Made by a program: the position numbers and the translations under genes. DNA of 64,000 nucleotides from Cryptomeria japonica (Eukaryota; Streptophyta; Pinopsida; Cupressales; Cupressaceae). Positions 47,212 to 60,329 of the stretch are shown one piece after another. Position 1 is the first letter of the stretch. Every line of letters begins with the position of its first letter. Under the pieces are notes generated by a model. It saw only the letters and a list, made by a program, of their open reading frames with translations, was not told the DNA's origin and did not search any database. The DNA is taken from contig NC_081410.1 in the NCBI RefSeq assembly GCF_030272615.1, positions 117,187,140 through 117,251,139 of the forward strand. Direction: 5' to 3'.

Positions 47212-48260
47212 TGTAGCATTGTAAATTGTAATTGATACAACTCACACCTCATGTTTGTGCTCCTACCTTAGCATGTCCTATCTCCATTTTCCCTAGGCCC
47301 GTTTTGGCCCCATTTTGCTCTGACTCCGATGTCACATGTTGACATTGTTGAGTGGGCCCAATCTTGGAGTTGTTATCTCCCATTTGTTAATTTGTTGGGC
47401 CTATTTTTGGAGGACTAGGACATGGTGGCACCTTGGTCTAGAATAGGGGACTCCACCGCCCTGGTCGCCCTTAAACGAGACCCAATTTAAATTTGCACGG
47501 GATTTCTCCCTCCCTGATGGATTTTGGTCCTAGTGGCTCAACTTGACCATTTGAGGTCGACCTAATCGGTAATTTACCTAAGGAACCCTATATAAGGAAA
47601 TCCTATCAATTCATTTTAGATATAAGACTCTAAGACTCCATCCATAGCATTTGTGCATTCAAGGCAACATTTCATTCCATCCTTCAAGCATCATGCAAAA
47701 AAGTCATAGCAATCCTCATGCAAACATGTGTATTTGATTAGGTTATTCATGTTCATGTATTTGTCATGTTATTACATCCAACATTTGTGATCATATCTAA
47801 AGAGCATTGCATCATCAATCTTCTTATCAATTATTACAAATTTGAGGTATATCTCCTAGCATTTACTTCAATATTTACATTATTTAATTCAAGGTTAATT
47901 TCTAAATTGATGTTTGACCTACGGCAAACCCATATTCACAACCATTTTCCTTTCTTTCTATGTGTAAGGAGTTGATTCAAGAGTTGTGGTTAAGGATTAC
48001 GATAGAGGCGATGATGATGAATAGGTTTAGATTTCAACGAAGCGAAAAATAGAGGACCAGGGTGACCTACCATCTTGGTCCTAACAATTATGCCCGAGCT
48101 TTCAACAGTGGATCTAGTATATCTCCCTAATCTAGAAAAGATCTCACTTGCCTGTCTTAGAGTTACTGGACCAAGGCGACCCACCATTTTAGTCTTGACA
48201 ATTCAGCCTGAACTTTTGAGAACAAGTTTTGATCTTATTCTTCTACTTAGATCTTGATTT
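47212..48260 (+). repeat. LTR-like segment inside the 5-kb insertion
   Basis: GC-richer than its surroundings, with a TATA box TATATAAGG at 47589-47597 in the context of a plant LTR. Two diverged copies of a block of about 110 bases (48053-48130 and 48166-48245; GACCAGGGTGACCTACCATC and GACCAAGGCGACCCACCATT) follow. The right end is uncertain. It is probably a Gypsy LTR remnant. Confidence 0.45.
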
Positions 48261-51200
48261 GTGGCTCTATCTGATATATGTAGCAATATGTTTCATTTCA
48301 ATTGTCTATTGTCTTACCTTAACTTCACAATTTACATCCAAATTTCAACTCGAAATGGGGAGACAACAAATTGGTAAATTCAATTAGTGTTTCAGCCTTT
48401 TTCCTAATTGAATTGTGGCTAGATTTATTGAATTTACCCCTCTCTTTTAATGTAATGGTACTTAGCTAAGATTAGTAGTTTTATTATCTTAATTGGTGAA
48501 ACCCTATTTTTCCCACCATTACAAATACATATGATCAAATCATGAAGACCTTCTTGATAAGAACTCTTGGAACTTGTCTTCCAAAAGTACACTATGGGAA
48601 AGAACATTGTTGGACTACAATTCCACCCTACCACAAAGGAATTAAACTTCCATAGAATCTTTCATGATATGAAGGATTCTCAACTTGAGCATGAGGAAGA
48701 GTAACAAAGTAATACTAACAAGAGTAATGGAATTGTGACATTCTAATGCAACATTTTACTTATCAATTTGATATTAATTCAATAACTCAATATCTATCTC
48801 CAAATTGAGACTTATTATAATCTTCAATGCAATCCAAAGAAGATTCCAAAATACTTATGATCATACAAGATCACATATATAAACACAAGATCACATAAGA
48901 GCACAAATGAGCATGTAAGAGAATTCAAGAGCACATGTCTATCCATTTTCTTATATGTATATGAATGTCTTTATGAAATTGATGCATGATTCTCCTTCTA
49001 TGATAACGTGAGTAATGATATTTGCAAGATGATAAAACACACCATTATTCATACAAGTATTCCATATACAAGATGTACTTCTAGTATGAATATTCACAAA
49101 TCATCTTATTTTTAATGCATTGATGTCTAAGCATACAAACTTATAATAGAAATAATGAAGATTTAATAATTGAAGGAATAAGTAAAATTTATTTAAAAGA
49201 ATGCATTTCACATGTATGTATAAATACATATATAATCAAATGAACATATATGCATGTATACATTCTTTACTAAACTAATCAATGATAACTAAATCCAAAT
49301 GAGTGAATTATATGGATAGAATAGAAACACGCACACATGAAAGGAAATCCTAGATCATTTCTTAGGTTTGCAATACTTATATTTCTAGCTTATTCTAATG
49401 ATATTCCTATACTTTGCCACAATGTCCACATTCTAATACATAGATCCTTCTCATCATCTATGAATCATCTTCAAATATCTACTAAATTTTAGGTAATTAT
49501 CAGCTTATCAAAGGTAAAAGATTCTTAAACATATCCTTTTATGTTAATATGATAATTTTCATGACTTTAACAAGTACCGCTACCTTGACAAGATGAGATT
49601 TGAAAACAATCCCATTCTTATTTATGAATACCAAGTTTCTATAAATTACCACTACCTTAAATTGGTGATGATAATAACCACATAAATTCCCTTTTTGCTG
49701 ACTAAACTTGTTACTAAATGAGAACAAGACAACCATATACTAACTAACCCAAGTGTTCATGCAAAACATAAAACTACCACAAAGATCATTACTCCACTCA
49801 AACTTGTCAATATCAAATCCTTCAAATTGATGACTTGATGCCTTTAAAGAACATATAATTATAATAATTAAATTAAATCTAAAATTAATCAAGATTATGC
49901 TAATGTGAATATTAATTGTAGAATTTCACTTATATAAATATACAATTCTTATAATTAATTGATAGAGTTTGAACTTCTTGATACTAGTCGATCAGAAATT
50001 GTAATACAAACTAATCATTATAATGAACCAATATTATAGTTTGATATACAGATTGGGAAAGAGTATAAGTAATCTTAAATGCATGCTTCCAGGATGATGC
50101 CACTTGATAAACACACTTACAAAAGTGAGGATTCAGACCAAGATTCAAAACAGACTTAGGTATTGCCTTGACATTTAATATGAATGCTAATTCCAAGAAA
50201 GTGCAATATTAAGGAAGGATCCAAATAAATTCTTTAGACTTCACAAGTAATGAAACAAGTGAACTTATTGGCATCATTTCTAGGAAGTGAATCCCCACAG
50301 TTTGAAAATATGGCAAGATAAGCACAAAGTGGATTTATTAGTAAAGATTTGGGAAAGTTTCATGAAAAAGAAAACAATGGGTGTTAAGACTCAAATTTTA
50401 TGGAACAATCTTTCTGTATTGCACATCATAACCCTACTTAGATTGCACCATGCTATTGGTTCTAACACCCCCAAAGATTTAAGTGTCAATACACAAATGA
50501 TTCTCTTGAATGAATGACAAAATGTCACAAAATGATATTAACTCTAATAAGTAACTATAATTTTATCCATCTCAAAGCTATTGTAAGTATTGAATCAAAC
50601 ATGATTATTTTTGTCAAATTCAAAAGAATTCCAGATTTATGTGGTCTTAGCTTGTTGTGCATGCAAAATCTGAAAGTAATATTGGACTCTATGAATTTTA
50701 GAGACTGTACTTGCAATGGAAAGGATGTATTTGGCTCAAATAGTATGAGAAGTAATATTACAAACTATAATATCAAAATTTTCTATAGAAATTGCCCTAA
50801 ACAAAACTCATGGAATAGCTACAGGTTGAAGTGATGAGAACTCTCTAATCAAGGAGACAATAATCTACAACATGCAAAACATAGAAACGTGAGCTCATTG
50901 AGTGATCTAATCAATATTGTATCTCAAAATGAAAAGAAAGATATAAAGGTTATGATCACCAACCTCTATAGACATTCATGCACGATAAGGAAATTGATAG
51001 AGATTTCCAAACTTTGTGGAAGGTTATCAATCTACAACAACGTTCACTTTCTCCAATAGATTTAACCATCCATCTTCCATTTGTTTCTCTCCCTCTCTAC
51101 CTCGCAATGCCTCTGAGAATGCAAAACTTTCTAGAGTTTAAAGAGGGTATTGCTACTTTGAATGATGTGAATCCCCTATCCTAGCTTGTTGTAGGAATAT

Positions 51201-52003
51201 CTAAAATTAAATGCAGATTTTATATCATAAAGCTCAACACCTTTTAGAATGCAAACTTTCTAAAGTTTAATGTAAGATAATAGCCACCCAAAATGAATAA
51301 TGTTTATATTTTATTCAAACTTCCCATTCAAAAAATTAAGACATGACGATGTTTATAATAATGTTGTTTCTTATTTTTGCTTATCGCTCATTTTACTGGA
51401 TGTATTACAGACAATCTTAAACCACGCACACTAAACAACATATTAAACATGGAGAATGTCAGTCAACTCTAAGTGTTTAACACTTTTAAGCCTAGAAGTC
51501 AAAGCTTAGTGTGTGTGATTTAAGCCGTCAGAGGTAGTACATATTGGCTTGAATAGTCATTTTTCTTCATTCTTAATTGTACATATGTGCCACATTGTCG
51601 TGGTTATGTTTTCATGTTTTAATATTAACATTATCGGCCTTTTATGGAGATTCAATAGCATTGCCATTTGGAAGTTGGCAGCCAACAATAACCATTATGT
51701 TATTGGCTTCATAAGCATTCAATGTTGTAACATATGGTTTAATATTTTCTATGTTTATCATGATGCATTCAAATTACATGGTTTGAGTGTGAACTTTCAT
51801 AAGTCATTCTCTATGTTTGCAGTGACAAGTATCAAATAAAATATTTTGGTTTTGAATGTTTATGACTACACAATATATGTGCAAGTTGACTTTTATAATA
51901 AAATGACATCCAAGTTATTATGAGGCGTATCAATATAATTAAATGGTAATTAAATAAATAGGTTTGTTGATAAAAATCAATTTTGAAGAGTTGGATATGT
52001 GAC
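48261..52003. other. Unassigned part of the 5-kb insertion
   Basis: 3.7 kb of AT-rich sequence with no domain recognised on either strand and no long ORF (longest about 106 codons). I saw no tandem array or inverted repeat that stands out. Confidence 0.4.
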
Positions 52004-52009
52004 ATGTTG

Positions 52010-52260
52010 AGATGTTGGTTTTGATGCAATATTGATTACCATACGTTGTGATAGTTAGAGTGCTTTTTTCTTAGCAAACAATCCTACTTTCCATGGAAGA
52101 ACAAAGCACATTGATATTCAGTTTCATTTTTTCATGATATGATAGAAGATGGTAAGATAAAATTGGAGAAGGCAGACACTTTGGCAAATGTTGTAGATGC
52201 ATTGACAAAGCCAATGAACATAGATAAGTTCAGATGGCGTTAGGAGTCTATGTACCTCTC
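52010..52260 (+). pseudogene. Copia element F: RNase H end
   Basis: Reads GFDAILITIRCDS, then NNPTFHGRTKHIDIQFHF, and ends near DALTKPMNIDKFRWR, the standard C-terminus of Copia RNase H. It continues the fragment ending at 47012 in the same frame. One TAG lies in the DSQSA-like motif. Confidence 0.88.
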
Positions 52261-52326
52261 AACCCCTAATAATTGAAATCCTATTATTCCCATTAGCTAT
52301 TCAAAGGTGTTCAACAAGTGGGATAA

Positions 52327-53200
52327 TGTTGGGATTAAGGTGTCTCAAACATTACAAACTTCCTAGTATTTATTTGGTGATTAATTAAATGTTTTATCTT
52401 ATGTTTATTTCTCTATTTATTTTAATTATATATGCACCTAATGATGTCATGTGTAGGAGTGACAAACTTGAGTTGTCTTCATATATGTGAAGTGGCATGA
52501 GTAGCATGCTTTCTAATTTTAAGGAGGTAGGAATTCAACTTTGTATGTGTTGATTGGAGTCATGATTAATATTTAACTCATTTTAAATTGTTACAAGTTT
52601 CATTTTCTTTTTTCAAGGAGTTAAGTTTGAAAGTTGCTTATACAGGTGTAGTTACACATGTAGGCACATTCTATTTTGTTTTTTTAGTTTGCATGGAATT
52701 TGGATACCTTGGACTTGTAATTATCATTTGGTAGGTGTGCAGGTTTTTTGATAATTAGCAATTGTAGTGTTGTATGTGCAAGTGTGTAGACAATTGGAAA
52801 GTTACTATTTTGCACGTGTATTATTTTTTGTGCCTTGTTTGTACATATTTAGTGTTAGGTGTACCATTTTAGAAGTGTCTAATTAACATATTGTAATCTC
52901 CTATATATTGAGCACTTGTATTTTGGAGTTGTATCATGTTGTATTCTTGAGAATTGTTATGATATCCAAATTACTCTAGAATCTTATTGAAGTGTGAAGA
53001 TTCTTATAAGATCATAGCTCTTTTATTGTGTTCTAATTATTTTATTAGTAATATGTTCGGCCATTTTTTGGAGTGTGGGTTTTTTCTCTTGAAAGATTTT
53101 TCCCTATGTAAATTCTATGAACTATGGTTTATTTTATTTATCTATTCATGATTTGAATGTGGTTATGAAATTGTAACTATAAAGGTATTTATATATTTTT
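52327..53200 (+). repeat. 3' LTR of Copia element F (right end approximate)
   Basis: Begins TGTTGGGATTAAGG right after a tract AAGTGGGATAA, the usual PPT-LTR junction of plant Copia. A TATA-like CCTATATATTGAGC lies near 52902. The right end is not sharp; about 870 bp is estimated. No second copy is in the window. Confidence 0.65.
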
Positions 53201-53540
53201 TGCAATATCTCCTCTACTTATATTGGTGTAGGAAGTGTCTCCCACACAATCAAATTCCTTTCATTTGCATCCTCCACTATTAAGACCCACGCCACTTGAT
53301 TATGTCCTCTTGTTATAAAATGAAAAATACCTTGGAAGTCAATATCTCTGTTAACCTTACATTCTAATTTGCTAGGATAATCCATTTTGTTCAAAAAGGT
53401 AAATATAGATTCTCATGTGTGGTCCCTAAGTTATGATCAAAATCTCCTTTGCTTCCACCAAATCTTAGTAAATCTTCAAATCTAACCTTAACAATGTGGT
53501 ATTTCAATGAGTCTCTAGTTTACATCATCTTCTTGAATCT
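53201..53540. other. Unassigned / LINE tail
   Basis: Between Copia F's LTR and the first clear LINE-derived frame. It contains the first unit of the repeat described for 53396-54080. No domain is recognised. Confidence 0.4.
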
Positions 53541-54080
53541 ACCCTATCTTTGGACCACTTTCTTCCTTAAAGGTAAATTTAGATTCTCATGTGTGGTCCC
53601 CAATTTGTGATCAAAATCTCCTTTGCTTCCACCAAATCTTGGTAGACCTTTAAATCTATGTATTTGTTCTAGGAGTAATCCAAAAAAATGTCTTATTTCC
53701 ACTCCTAATTTCCTAAGTAATAGGTTTGCCAACCATAAACATGCAATAACCCATCATGTACTTCGAGAATGAAGTTATATTCAACTCAAGCATTACAAAA
53801 CATGAAATAACACTAAAAAACATGAGATAATACAGTTTATTATCTTCATTACAAATAGGTCATGAATATAATCTTTACAATGTGAGATTTCAGTGAGTCT
53901 TTGTTCTACATCATCTTGTTGAACTTGCCTTGTCTTTGGACCACTTTATGCCCTAAAGGTAAATATAGATTCTCACATGTGGTCCCCAAGTTGTGATCAA
54001 AATCTCCTTACTAAATCTTGGTATGCCTTCAAATTCTAAGTGTTTGTTTTAGGAGTAATCCAAAAAAATGTCTTATTTAC
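53396..54080 (-). repeat. Diverged repeats in LINE-derived DNA (three units)
   Basis: The sequence AGGTAAATATAGATTCTCATG and its downstream 90-150 bases recur at 53396, 53569 and 53956. The third unit is interrupted by the solo LTR at 54081 and continues at 57760. On the minus strand the middle unit is an open frame of 62 codons (53732-53544) and may be a C-terminal LINE segment that was duplicated. Confidence 0.7.
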
Positions 54081-57000
54081 TGTAATGCCCTGCCAGGAAC
54101 CCTGAAGAAAAACCCACAACAAGGGTGAAACAATTTTATTTTTTTTAGTATAAACATCATAAGTACGTTTACACAACATGCATGATAACACAAACACCAG
54201 AATTCCTTAAGGGTTACCAACAAAGAATTAACTTCAAGAATAAATTCCACAAAATCATAAATCCACATATGCATCATTAACTCAATGATCACAAGAAGCC
54301 ATAAGCAAATAAAGATTCATCATAGAAAGATTGAGAGGATACAACATAATTTCCACTACAATAAGCATTTACTAACATCATCAAGGAAACTGATAAAAAC
54401 ATCCAAACATAGGATTGCATTGCTCTTCCAATACATAGCTTCTCAATAAACATAAAGGATAGATCTCATCCAATTACAAGGTTACATAAGATCAATATTA
54501 CAATGATACAATGACCACATAGATCTACCAATACCAATAATCTTCAAAACATGAGATGAAGCATGAGTCACGAGCCACAGGAACACCTGCGAAGCCAATC
54601 CTCGCATGAAGGCACAAATCTGAACATCCGATGGGAAGTGGCACTACCACCCGACCATGTAATTCCCAAAAATGGAATCACCCCACCATGCTAGGAGATA
54701 GTTGAGGACCCTCAAACAAGCATAAGCATGACATGGTCGACAAAACAATATGACTCAATGACAGCACAATAAGACTCCACAAGAATCCAGGTGACTCAAC
54801 TTCACAAACACAAGTGAACTAACATCACAAAACACAAGTGAACCAAATGAGAGAGTGTCATCACATAGCTTAAGATGGCTACCCTGGTATAGCTTCCATA
54901 GGTCCCGACTCACTGTCCCGGTAACCTCTCCCGACTGTCCGGTTCCAACTAAGTCTCATGCGGACCCTACCAGCCTTTTGTAAAGACAAGGTGGTTGTTT
55001 TTCCATTCCAAGCCTTCTCGCAACATTATGAGCCCTGTACTAGCACTCACCTTTGCACGAGGTACAATTATCTTTATTAATGTTATGATACTACCCACCT
55101 AATCAATTCATTAGATTACCAGTTATTATCTGACTTTCATTGGGTCGTAATACCTACCACTTTGGGTGCAACCCCTAAGCGAAAGCCACTCTCTCAAAGG
55201 ACACTACACAAGCATGGTCACTCCTCGAGGACCCTATGGTGAAGCAAACAACCATAGCACCACTATCAGAAACAAGTGGTCAAACAAGGACATACTGACT
55301 CTTGAGTAACCATAAGGCAAGACAATACATGATTAATACAACGGAGCCAACATATATCACTTGGTCAAAGGTACCAATTACACCACCACAGGATGACTGA
55401 ACTACCGACCAAAATATCACAATAAACACTTACAAGGACAACTAAATACATCAAATCCACACTCAGACAATCTTTGAAAATATCAGCATCATAAACACTT
55501 GCAACATCATTGATTGAAAATTAAATAAAACACTCCTTTCCAGTAGTCACATCTAATCAATTTCCAAATCAATATTCCAAATCTACCCATTTGAATCTCT
55601 AATTCATGCCTTTAATTTTCATTGATAGATTTATTAACCACAAAATAAAAATCAAATGAAAATCACATTACATCACGCAATACCACTTTAAACATTTCAT
55701 TTATAAAATATAAGTTCTTAACACAAACCAGTTTGGAGATCGGTGAGGGCTCAAAGGTAAGCGGCAAACCAACCCGCGGTTGTGTTGCTGTCGGGGGCAA
55801 CAAACACTACCTACCGGTAGTGCTGCTACCACTAGTAACAACCCTACCGACTGGTAACACTGCCACTACCAACCGGTAACATTGCCACTACCAACCGGTA
55901 ACACTACCACTACCAACCGGTAGCGGTACTGCCGACTGGTAGTGCCCACTACCAACTGATAGCGGTATTGCCGACCGATAATTCTGCTACCTACAGGTAG
56001 CAGACACTACCGACCCACGTGATGAGGCAAGCCCATCATGGGAGCATTAAAGGCCACAAGAGAGGCACAAGAAACATGCCTCCAAGCATTCTAAAACCCA
56101 AAAGACACAAAATCAATAACCACAAGGAACATTCCATTTCCAAAATTATTTCACGGGCACACACATACAATGCCAATTTCCAAAATTTCAAGGAAGAGTT
56201 TACCAGCATGGTAAATGGTGAAATAAACACACTGGAAAGAATAGCTAGCCAAATCATGACAGAATAGAAACAAGGATGCACCCAACAAGCCCAATCTAAA
56301 ATTCTTTCTTTCCAAAGAAGAGGTAAATCAAGAAATTGTTTGCTATGAACAAATAACACACAACAAAGAAGAAATGAACAAATTCCTTTCCTGAATGCAA
56401 CCACATGCTTATAGTATCACACAATCAACTATATCAGGCAATCTTTCTTCCATTTCAACATTCCAAAAAGAATCTACAGGCAGAATACATAAATTTCCAT
56501 ACACAGGAAGCAAACTGAAAATTTCAAAAACAATTTCAAAACAAGAAGGGAACCTCCAACCTTGAAGCAATTAGCAAGTAAAAGGGATGAAGAAACTCCA
56601 GTCTTGTAGCCAGGTCGAATTTCTAGGTCCTTCAGGAATTTTTTCTAGAATTTTCTCTCCAAAAATTCTCTTCTTCTCCTGCCGTAAATTGTCCAGAATG
56701 GATGCCCAAAAAATATCTTTTAACCCAAGCTTCTAGGTTAAAGTTTTTCATCCAATCAAATTTAAATATTTTAAAACTAAAAGGCAATCAAATTTATTTC
56801 TTTCCCAAAAATAATAATTCTTTCCAAAATTAAATTAAAAAGGCCAAATAAAAAAATAAAAAGGAAAACTTTCATTTATTTCTTTTTCCATAAATACTTC
56901 CTTCAACATGAGCATTTAACCTTTTTAAATGGCTAGGCAATATATTTATTTCACAAAAATATTAATGCAACTTTATACAATAAATTAAGTCATTTAACCA

Positions 57001-57754
57001 TTTAATCTAGCAATTCATCAATTTAAATAAATCAATAATCACAGAGCATATTAATTAATTGATTACGCCAACACAAGATAGCATCATCCATTTAAATTAA
57101 ATAACCATTTAAATAAACAGAAACACTCAAAACCAAGAAAGATCAAATGATGACTCTCAAATGACCAAACCAAGGCACCATGATACTCATAACAGCCAGA
57201 TGGGGGAAACACAACCGACCGACAACACTCACACGAGTATAACTATGGGCAAGCTAGGGTACAACAACTATCTCCTCCACTCCCATCGGATATATAAGGC
57301 ATGCTCAGACCTGCGAAACCAAGTGGAGTCAATACCCCGTACCTACCTGGTACTAGTACCTGCGATGTCCTGCACCAAAGAACCACACGTGCATATAGAC
57401 CAATATATATACAGACACGGTAAACACACCGATGAAGGAGAATCGTGACATTCCTTATCTCACCGAAGTGAGTGAAGGAAAATCATCCCCTTGCATCCCA
57501 ATACACTTGCAAACACGCAACATATAAATAACGCATCGCAATAGAAGGGAAAAGTGTCAGTCCATGATAATGATCCATAAAATAACATTAATCATAAGCA
57601 CTGAGATACTGCATAAAATCATACACCATAACTCCAGATAAAGCATAAAATAACATCGCATAATATCCAAATCAAAATACAAAAATGTTCCATAGAACAG
57701 TCATTGAAGTAACTCAAAACATACAAAAGAGGCTGATTGAGGAGGGGTACTACA
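54081..57754 (+). repeat. Solo LTR, 3.67 kb, Gypsy-type
   Basis: Begins TGTAATGCCCTGCC and ends GGGGTACTACA, flanked by a 5-bp duplication TTTAC (54076-54080 and 57755-57759). Removing it restores a repeat also present at 53685-53710 (CTTATTTCCACTCCTAATTT), which proves the empty site. No coding domain is inside and a plus-strand TATA box (ATATATAAGG) lies near 57290. The plus orientation is inferred from the termini and TATA box. LTRs of this size are known in the Del/Tekay lineage; that assignment is a guess. It arose by recombination between the two LTRs of a full element. Confidence 0.8.
55811..56013. repeat. Minisatellite in the solo LTR
   Basis: About ten imperfect units built on ACTACCAACCGGTAAC and variants such as GACTGGTAGTGCC. 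The motif ACCGGTAG and its near-palindromic forms recur every 18-24 bases. The region is GC-rich compared with the surrounding LTR. Confidence 0.75.
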
Positions 57755-60280
57755 TTTACACTCCTAATTTCCTAAGTATTGTGTTTAATAATTGAATTTC
57801 TCCTACTTGTTATGAATTTCCAAATTGTTAAACCACTAGGATTGTTATTTGTATTAAATATCCTTAATGGATCATCAAAATATAGGTATTTGTTTTTGTG
57901 ATATTCATGCTCATTTGAATATGGTATGGAATATAATTTTCACACCATTTTGGCCCCTCTAGTTGTATTGATGATTGGCAATCTATGATGTCCTACACCT
58001 CCAATCTATTGGGGTTGACATACGTTATCCCAAACAATTAGTGGAAGTTTCTTGTTCTTTGAGGTGCCTTTCCAAAAGGAGTTCCTCATTTTATGATTCA
58101 TTGTGCCATAAATCCTTTTTGGAAGTTTGAGATAATACATGGAGTAAATGAGAATAGCTAAAATAGTCAGATTTAGTATCAAAATCCTTTCTATTAAAGA
58201 TAATATGAATTTACTTTCTAAGATGCTATTTTTGAAGTGTAATTTGACATTAAAGAATCCAACAAATTGGATTTATATGATCCAACAAGAAAGGCGATAA
58301 TATTATATTTATCACAAAGCTGACTAGTTTAAAACCCAAAGTAGTGTGAAATCTCTTACTTATTTCTTAGTTTTGTATTGAAGAAGAACAGATTTTATTT
58401 TCTCCGATTGATAGGTTGCCTTGATGCATGACAATATTTATCTAGAGCCTCTTTCCTTATCTTATCTTTACTCGCTACCCCAAACAATAAAATATCTTTA
58501 GCAAATTGTTGATGGGTTGCAACATTGACATTTGGTGCCACCTTGATCCCTCTTTATATGCCCCTCTCTACTTCACTTGAGACGTATCTACCTAAATCCT
58601 CAACCATTTTTATGAATAAAAAGTGAGATAAAGGGTCACCATCTCTAAGGCCCCAAGAAGAGAAGAAGAAAACTTATGAAATTCTATTAACTAGCACAAA
58701 GAATCTAGAGTAGAGATGTAACTCTTAATATAATGGACCCATTCTTAATAGAAGGAATACCATCTTCAAAACATGCAAGAGGAACTCTTTGTTGACCCAA
58801 TAATATGCCTTCATGATATCCAACTTTATGGTCATCCTTTCCGCTTTACTTTTTCTTATTATGTGACTGAATTCATGAACAATTACGATCCCTCAATGGT
58901 ATACTTACTAGGTGTGAAACTACTTTGCTCATAAATTATTTATGGAAATAATTCTTTTAGCTTGTTGTCCATTGCTTTGGATAAAATCTTATACACTAAA
59001 TTGCAAAGTGGGATTGATCTAAAATTATCCATGGTTTCTACCAATTTTTTCTTGGGGATCAAAGCTATTAATGCATTATTCATATGTCTAAGCATGGTTT
59101 TTTCTTGAATTATTCCATAATTGAAACCAAATCATTACTAATTATATCCCAAAATCTTTAAAAAATAAACCAGGGAAATCATCCAGGCCTAGGTCCTTGT
59201 TTGGATCCAATTGAAAAATAAACTTTTTTATCTTATTCATACTAAAAGAGTGAAGTTAAGAAATATATTTTTTTCTTGGCCAACACTGTGTTAAAATTTG
59301 ATCAAGAACACTGGCCTTAATTTGAGCCTCAATGGGAGAGTTGTTCAATAATTATTTGAAGTGATTTTTTGGTTAACATATTTATGTCACTTATCTTATC
59401 TGCCACATGACCATTGTTGTATTTAATTTGGTGATTCTATTTAAACCCCCCTTGATTTTTGTGATATTATGAAAGAACTTGATGTTTTTGTTGCCCTCCT
59501 TGAGCCAACATTCTCGAGATTCTTCCCTCAAAAATCCCTTCTCAAGCTAGTAGTTTAACATGTTTACCTTTTAATCCTCTCTCTTACAAAGGAGCTTTAA
59601 TCCATTCTCTATTTGATGATGATTTTGTTGAAAAATATCCACTTCCTTCTCAACTCTTACTTTTTACTCAAAAATGTTTTTGAAATGACTTTTATTCCAC
59701 TCCTTTAGCTATTCATTTATGAACCCTTGTTTCTTATATCATAAATAATTTTAATCCTTTGTGATGAGGAGCCAAAAACTACCATTCTAAATTTTTTCAA
59801 TATTTAGGTGTTGTACCATATTTTATAAATTTGTAATAAGGATCTTTGGGGCCTTGAAACCATGAACAAGCAAAGTTAAGCCAAAAAGTGGTTTGTGTAT
59901 GAATATGAAATAATGGTGGATTCAAGAAGAACCCGAACATTTATCTAGCAACCCCTCAATGAGAACTAATCCAATCACTCAAAAATATTGGTGAAACCTT
60001 GTCATTTGTAAGTCTAAGTAAATTCTCCATTCATGGGGATTATGCCTTATAAATACTATTCAATTTTTTTTGGAAATTCAATTGGACATGAGTAGATCTT
60101 GTTTTTACCCACACATGTTTTTGAAATATGCAGAGTAGCACTGAATTCATCTCCCACAATGACATTTTTATCATTAAATGATTCATTAATGATTGAAATC
60201 TGATACCAAACCTCTCTTTTTTTAATAAATATTTACAGGCCCATAAACATTAATTAAAACTAGCAATTGCACCTTGGTGT
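57755..60280 (-). pseudogene. LINE (non-LTR retrotransposon) ORF2, decayed
   Basis: On the minus strand, fragments appear in the order of LINE ORF2. An endonuclease part comes first (INVYGP, VIVGDEFSAIL, 60270-60130). Reverse transcriptase blocks follow: DLGLDDFPGLFFKDFWDII (about 59210-59140), FRSIPLCNLVYKILSKAMDN (about 59020-58960), ERMTIKLDIMKAYYWVN (about 58845-58790), GDPLSHFLFI (about 58640-58610) and HQQFAKDILLFG (about 58530-58495). In the last block FADD has become FAKD. A C-terminal segment with LPLIVWDNVCQP follows (about 58060-58010). Many stops. It makes new copies by target-primed reverse transcription; this copy is dead and split by the solo LTR. Confidence 0.8.
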
Positions 60281-60329
60281 GCATTGGGTACACCAAAGAG
60301 GTGGAAGGCCAATAAGGGAAAATTAAGGT
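60281..60329. other. LINE 5' remnant or flank
   Basis: Short stretch between LINE endonuclease sequence and the purine-rich tract. Nothing is recognised. Confidence 0.3.

Larger units (their letters stand above)
47013..52003. mobile_element. 5-kb insertion in Copia F, type unresolved
   Basis: Removing 47013-52003 together with one copy of ATGTTG restores the Copia F reading frame across RNase H. The flanks ATGTTG (47007-47012) and ATGTTG (52004-52009) are a 6-bp target duplication. The ends (TTTAAGGACC and TATGTGAC) do not form inverted repeats or LTRs. A Gypsy-LTR-like segment lies inside. No coding domain was recognised in the rest, which is AT-rich with short meaningless ORFs. It could be a decayed DNA transposon, a LINE relic, or a composite. 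Confidence 0.6.

Noticed and set aside
48053-48245. Two similar blocks that might be a pair of short LTRs
   Set aside because: They are adjacent, strongly diverged and lack clear TG...CA ends or a target duplication. More likely a tandem duplication within an LTR remnant.
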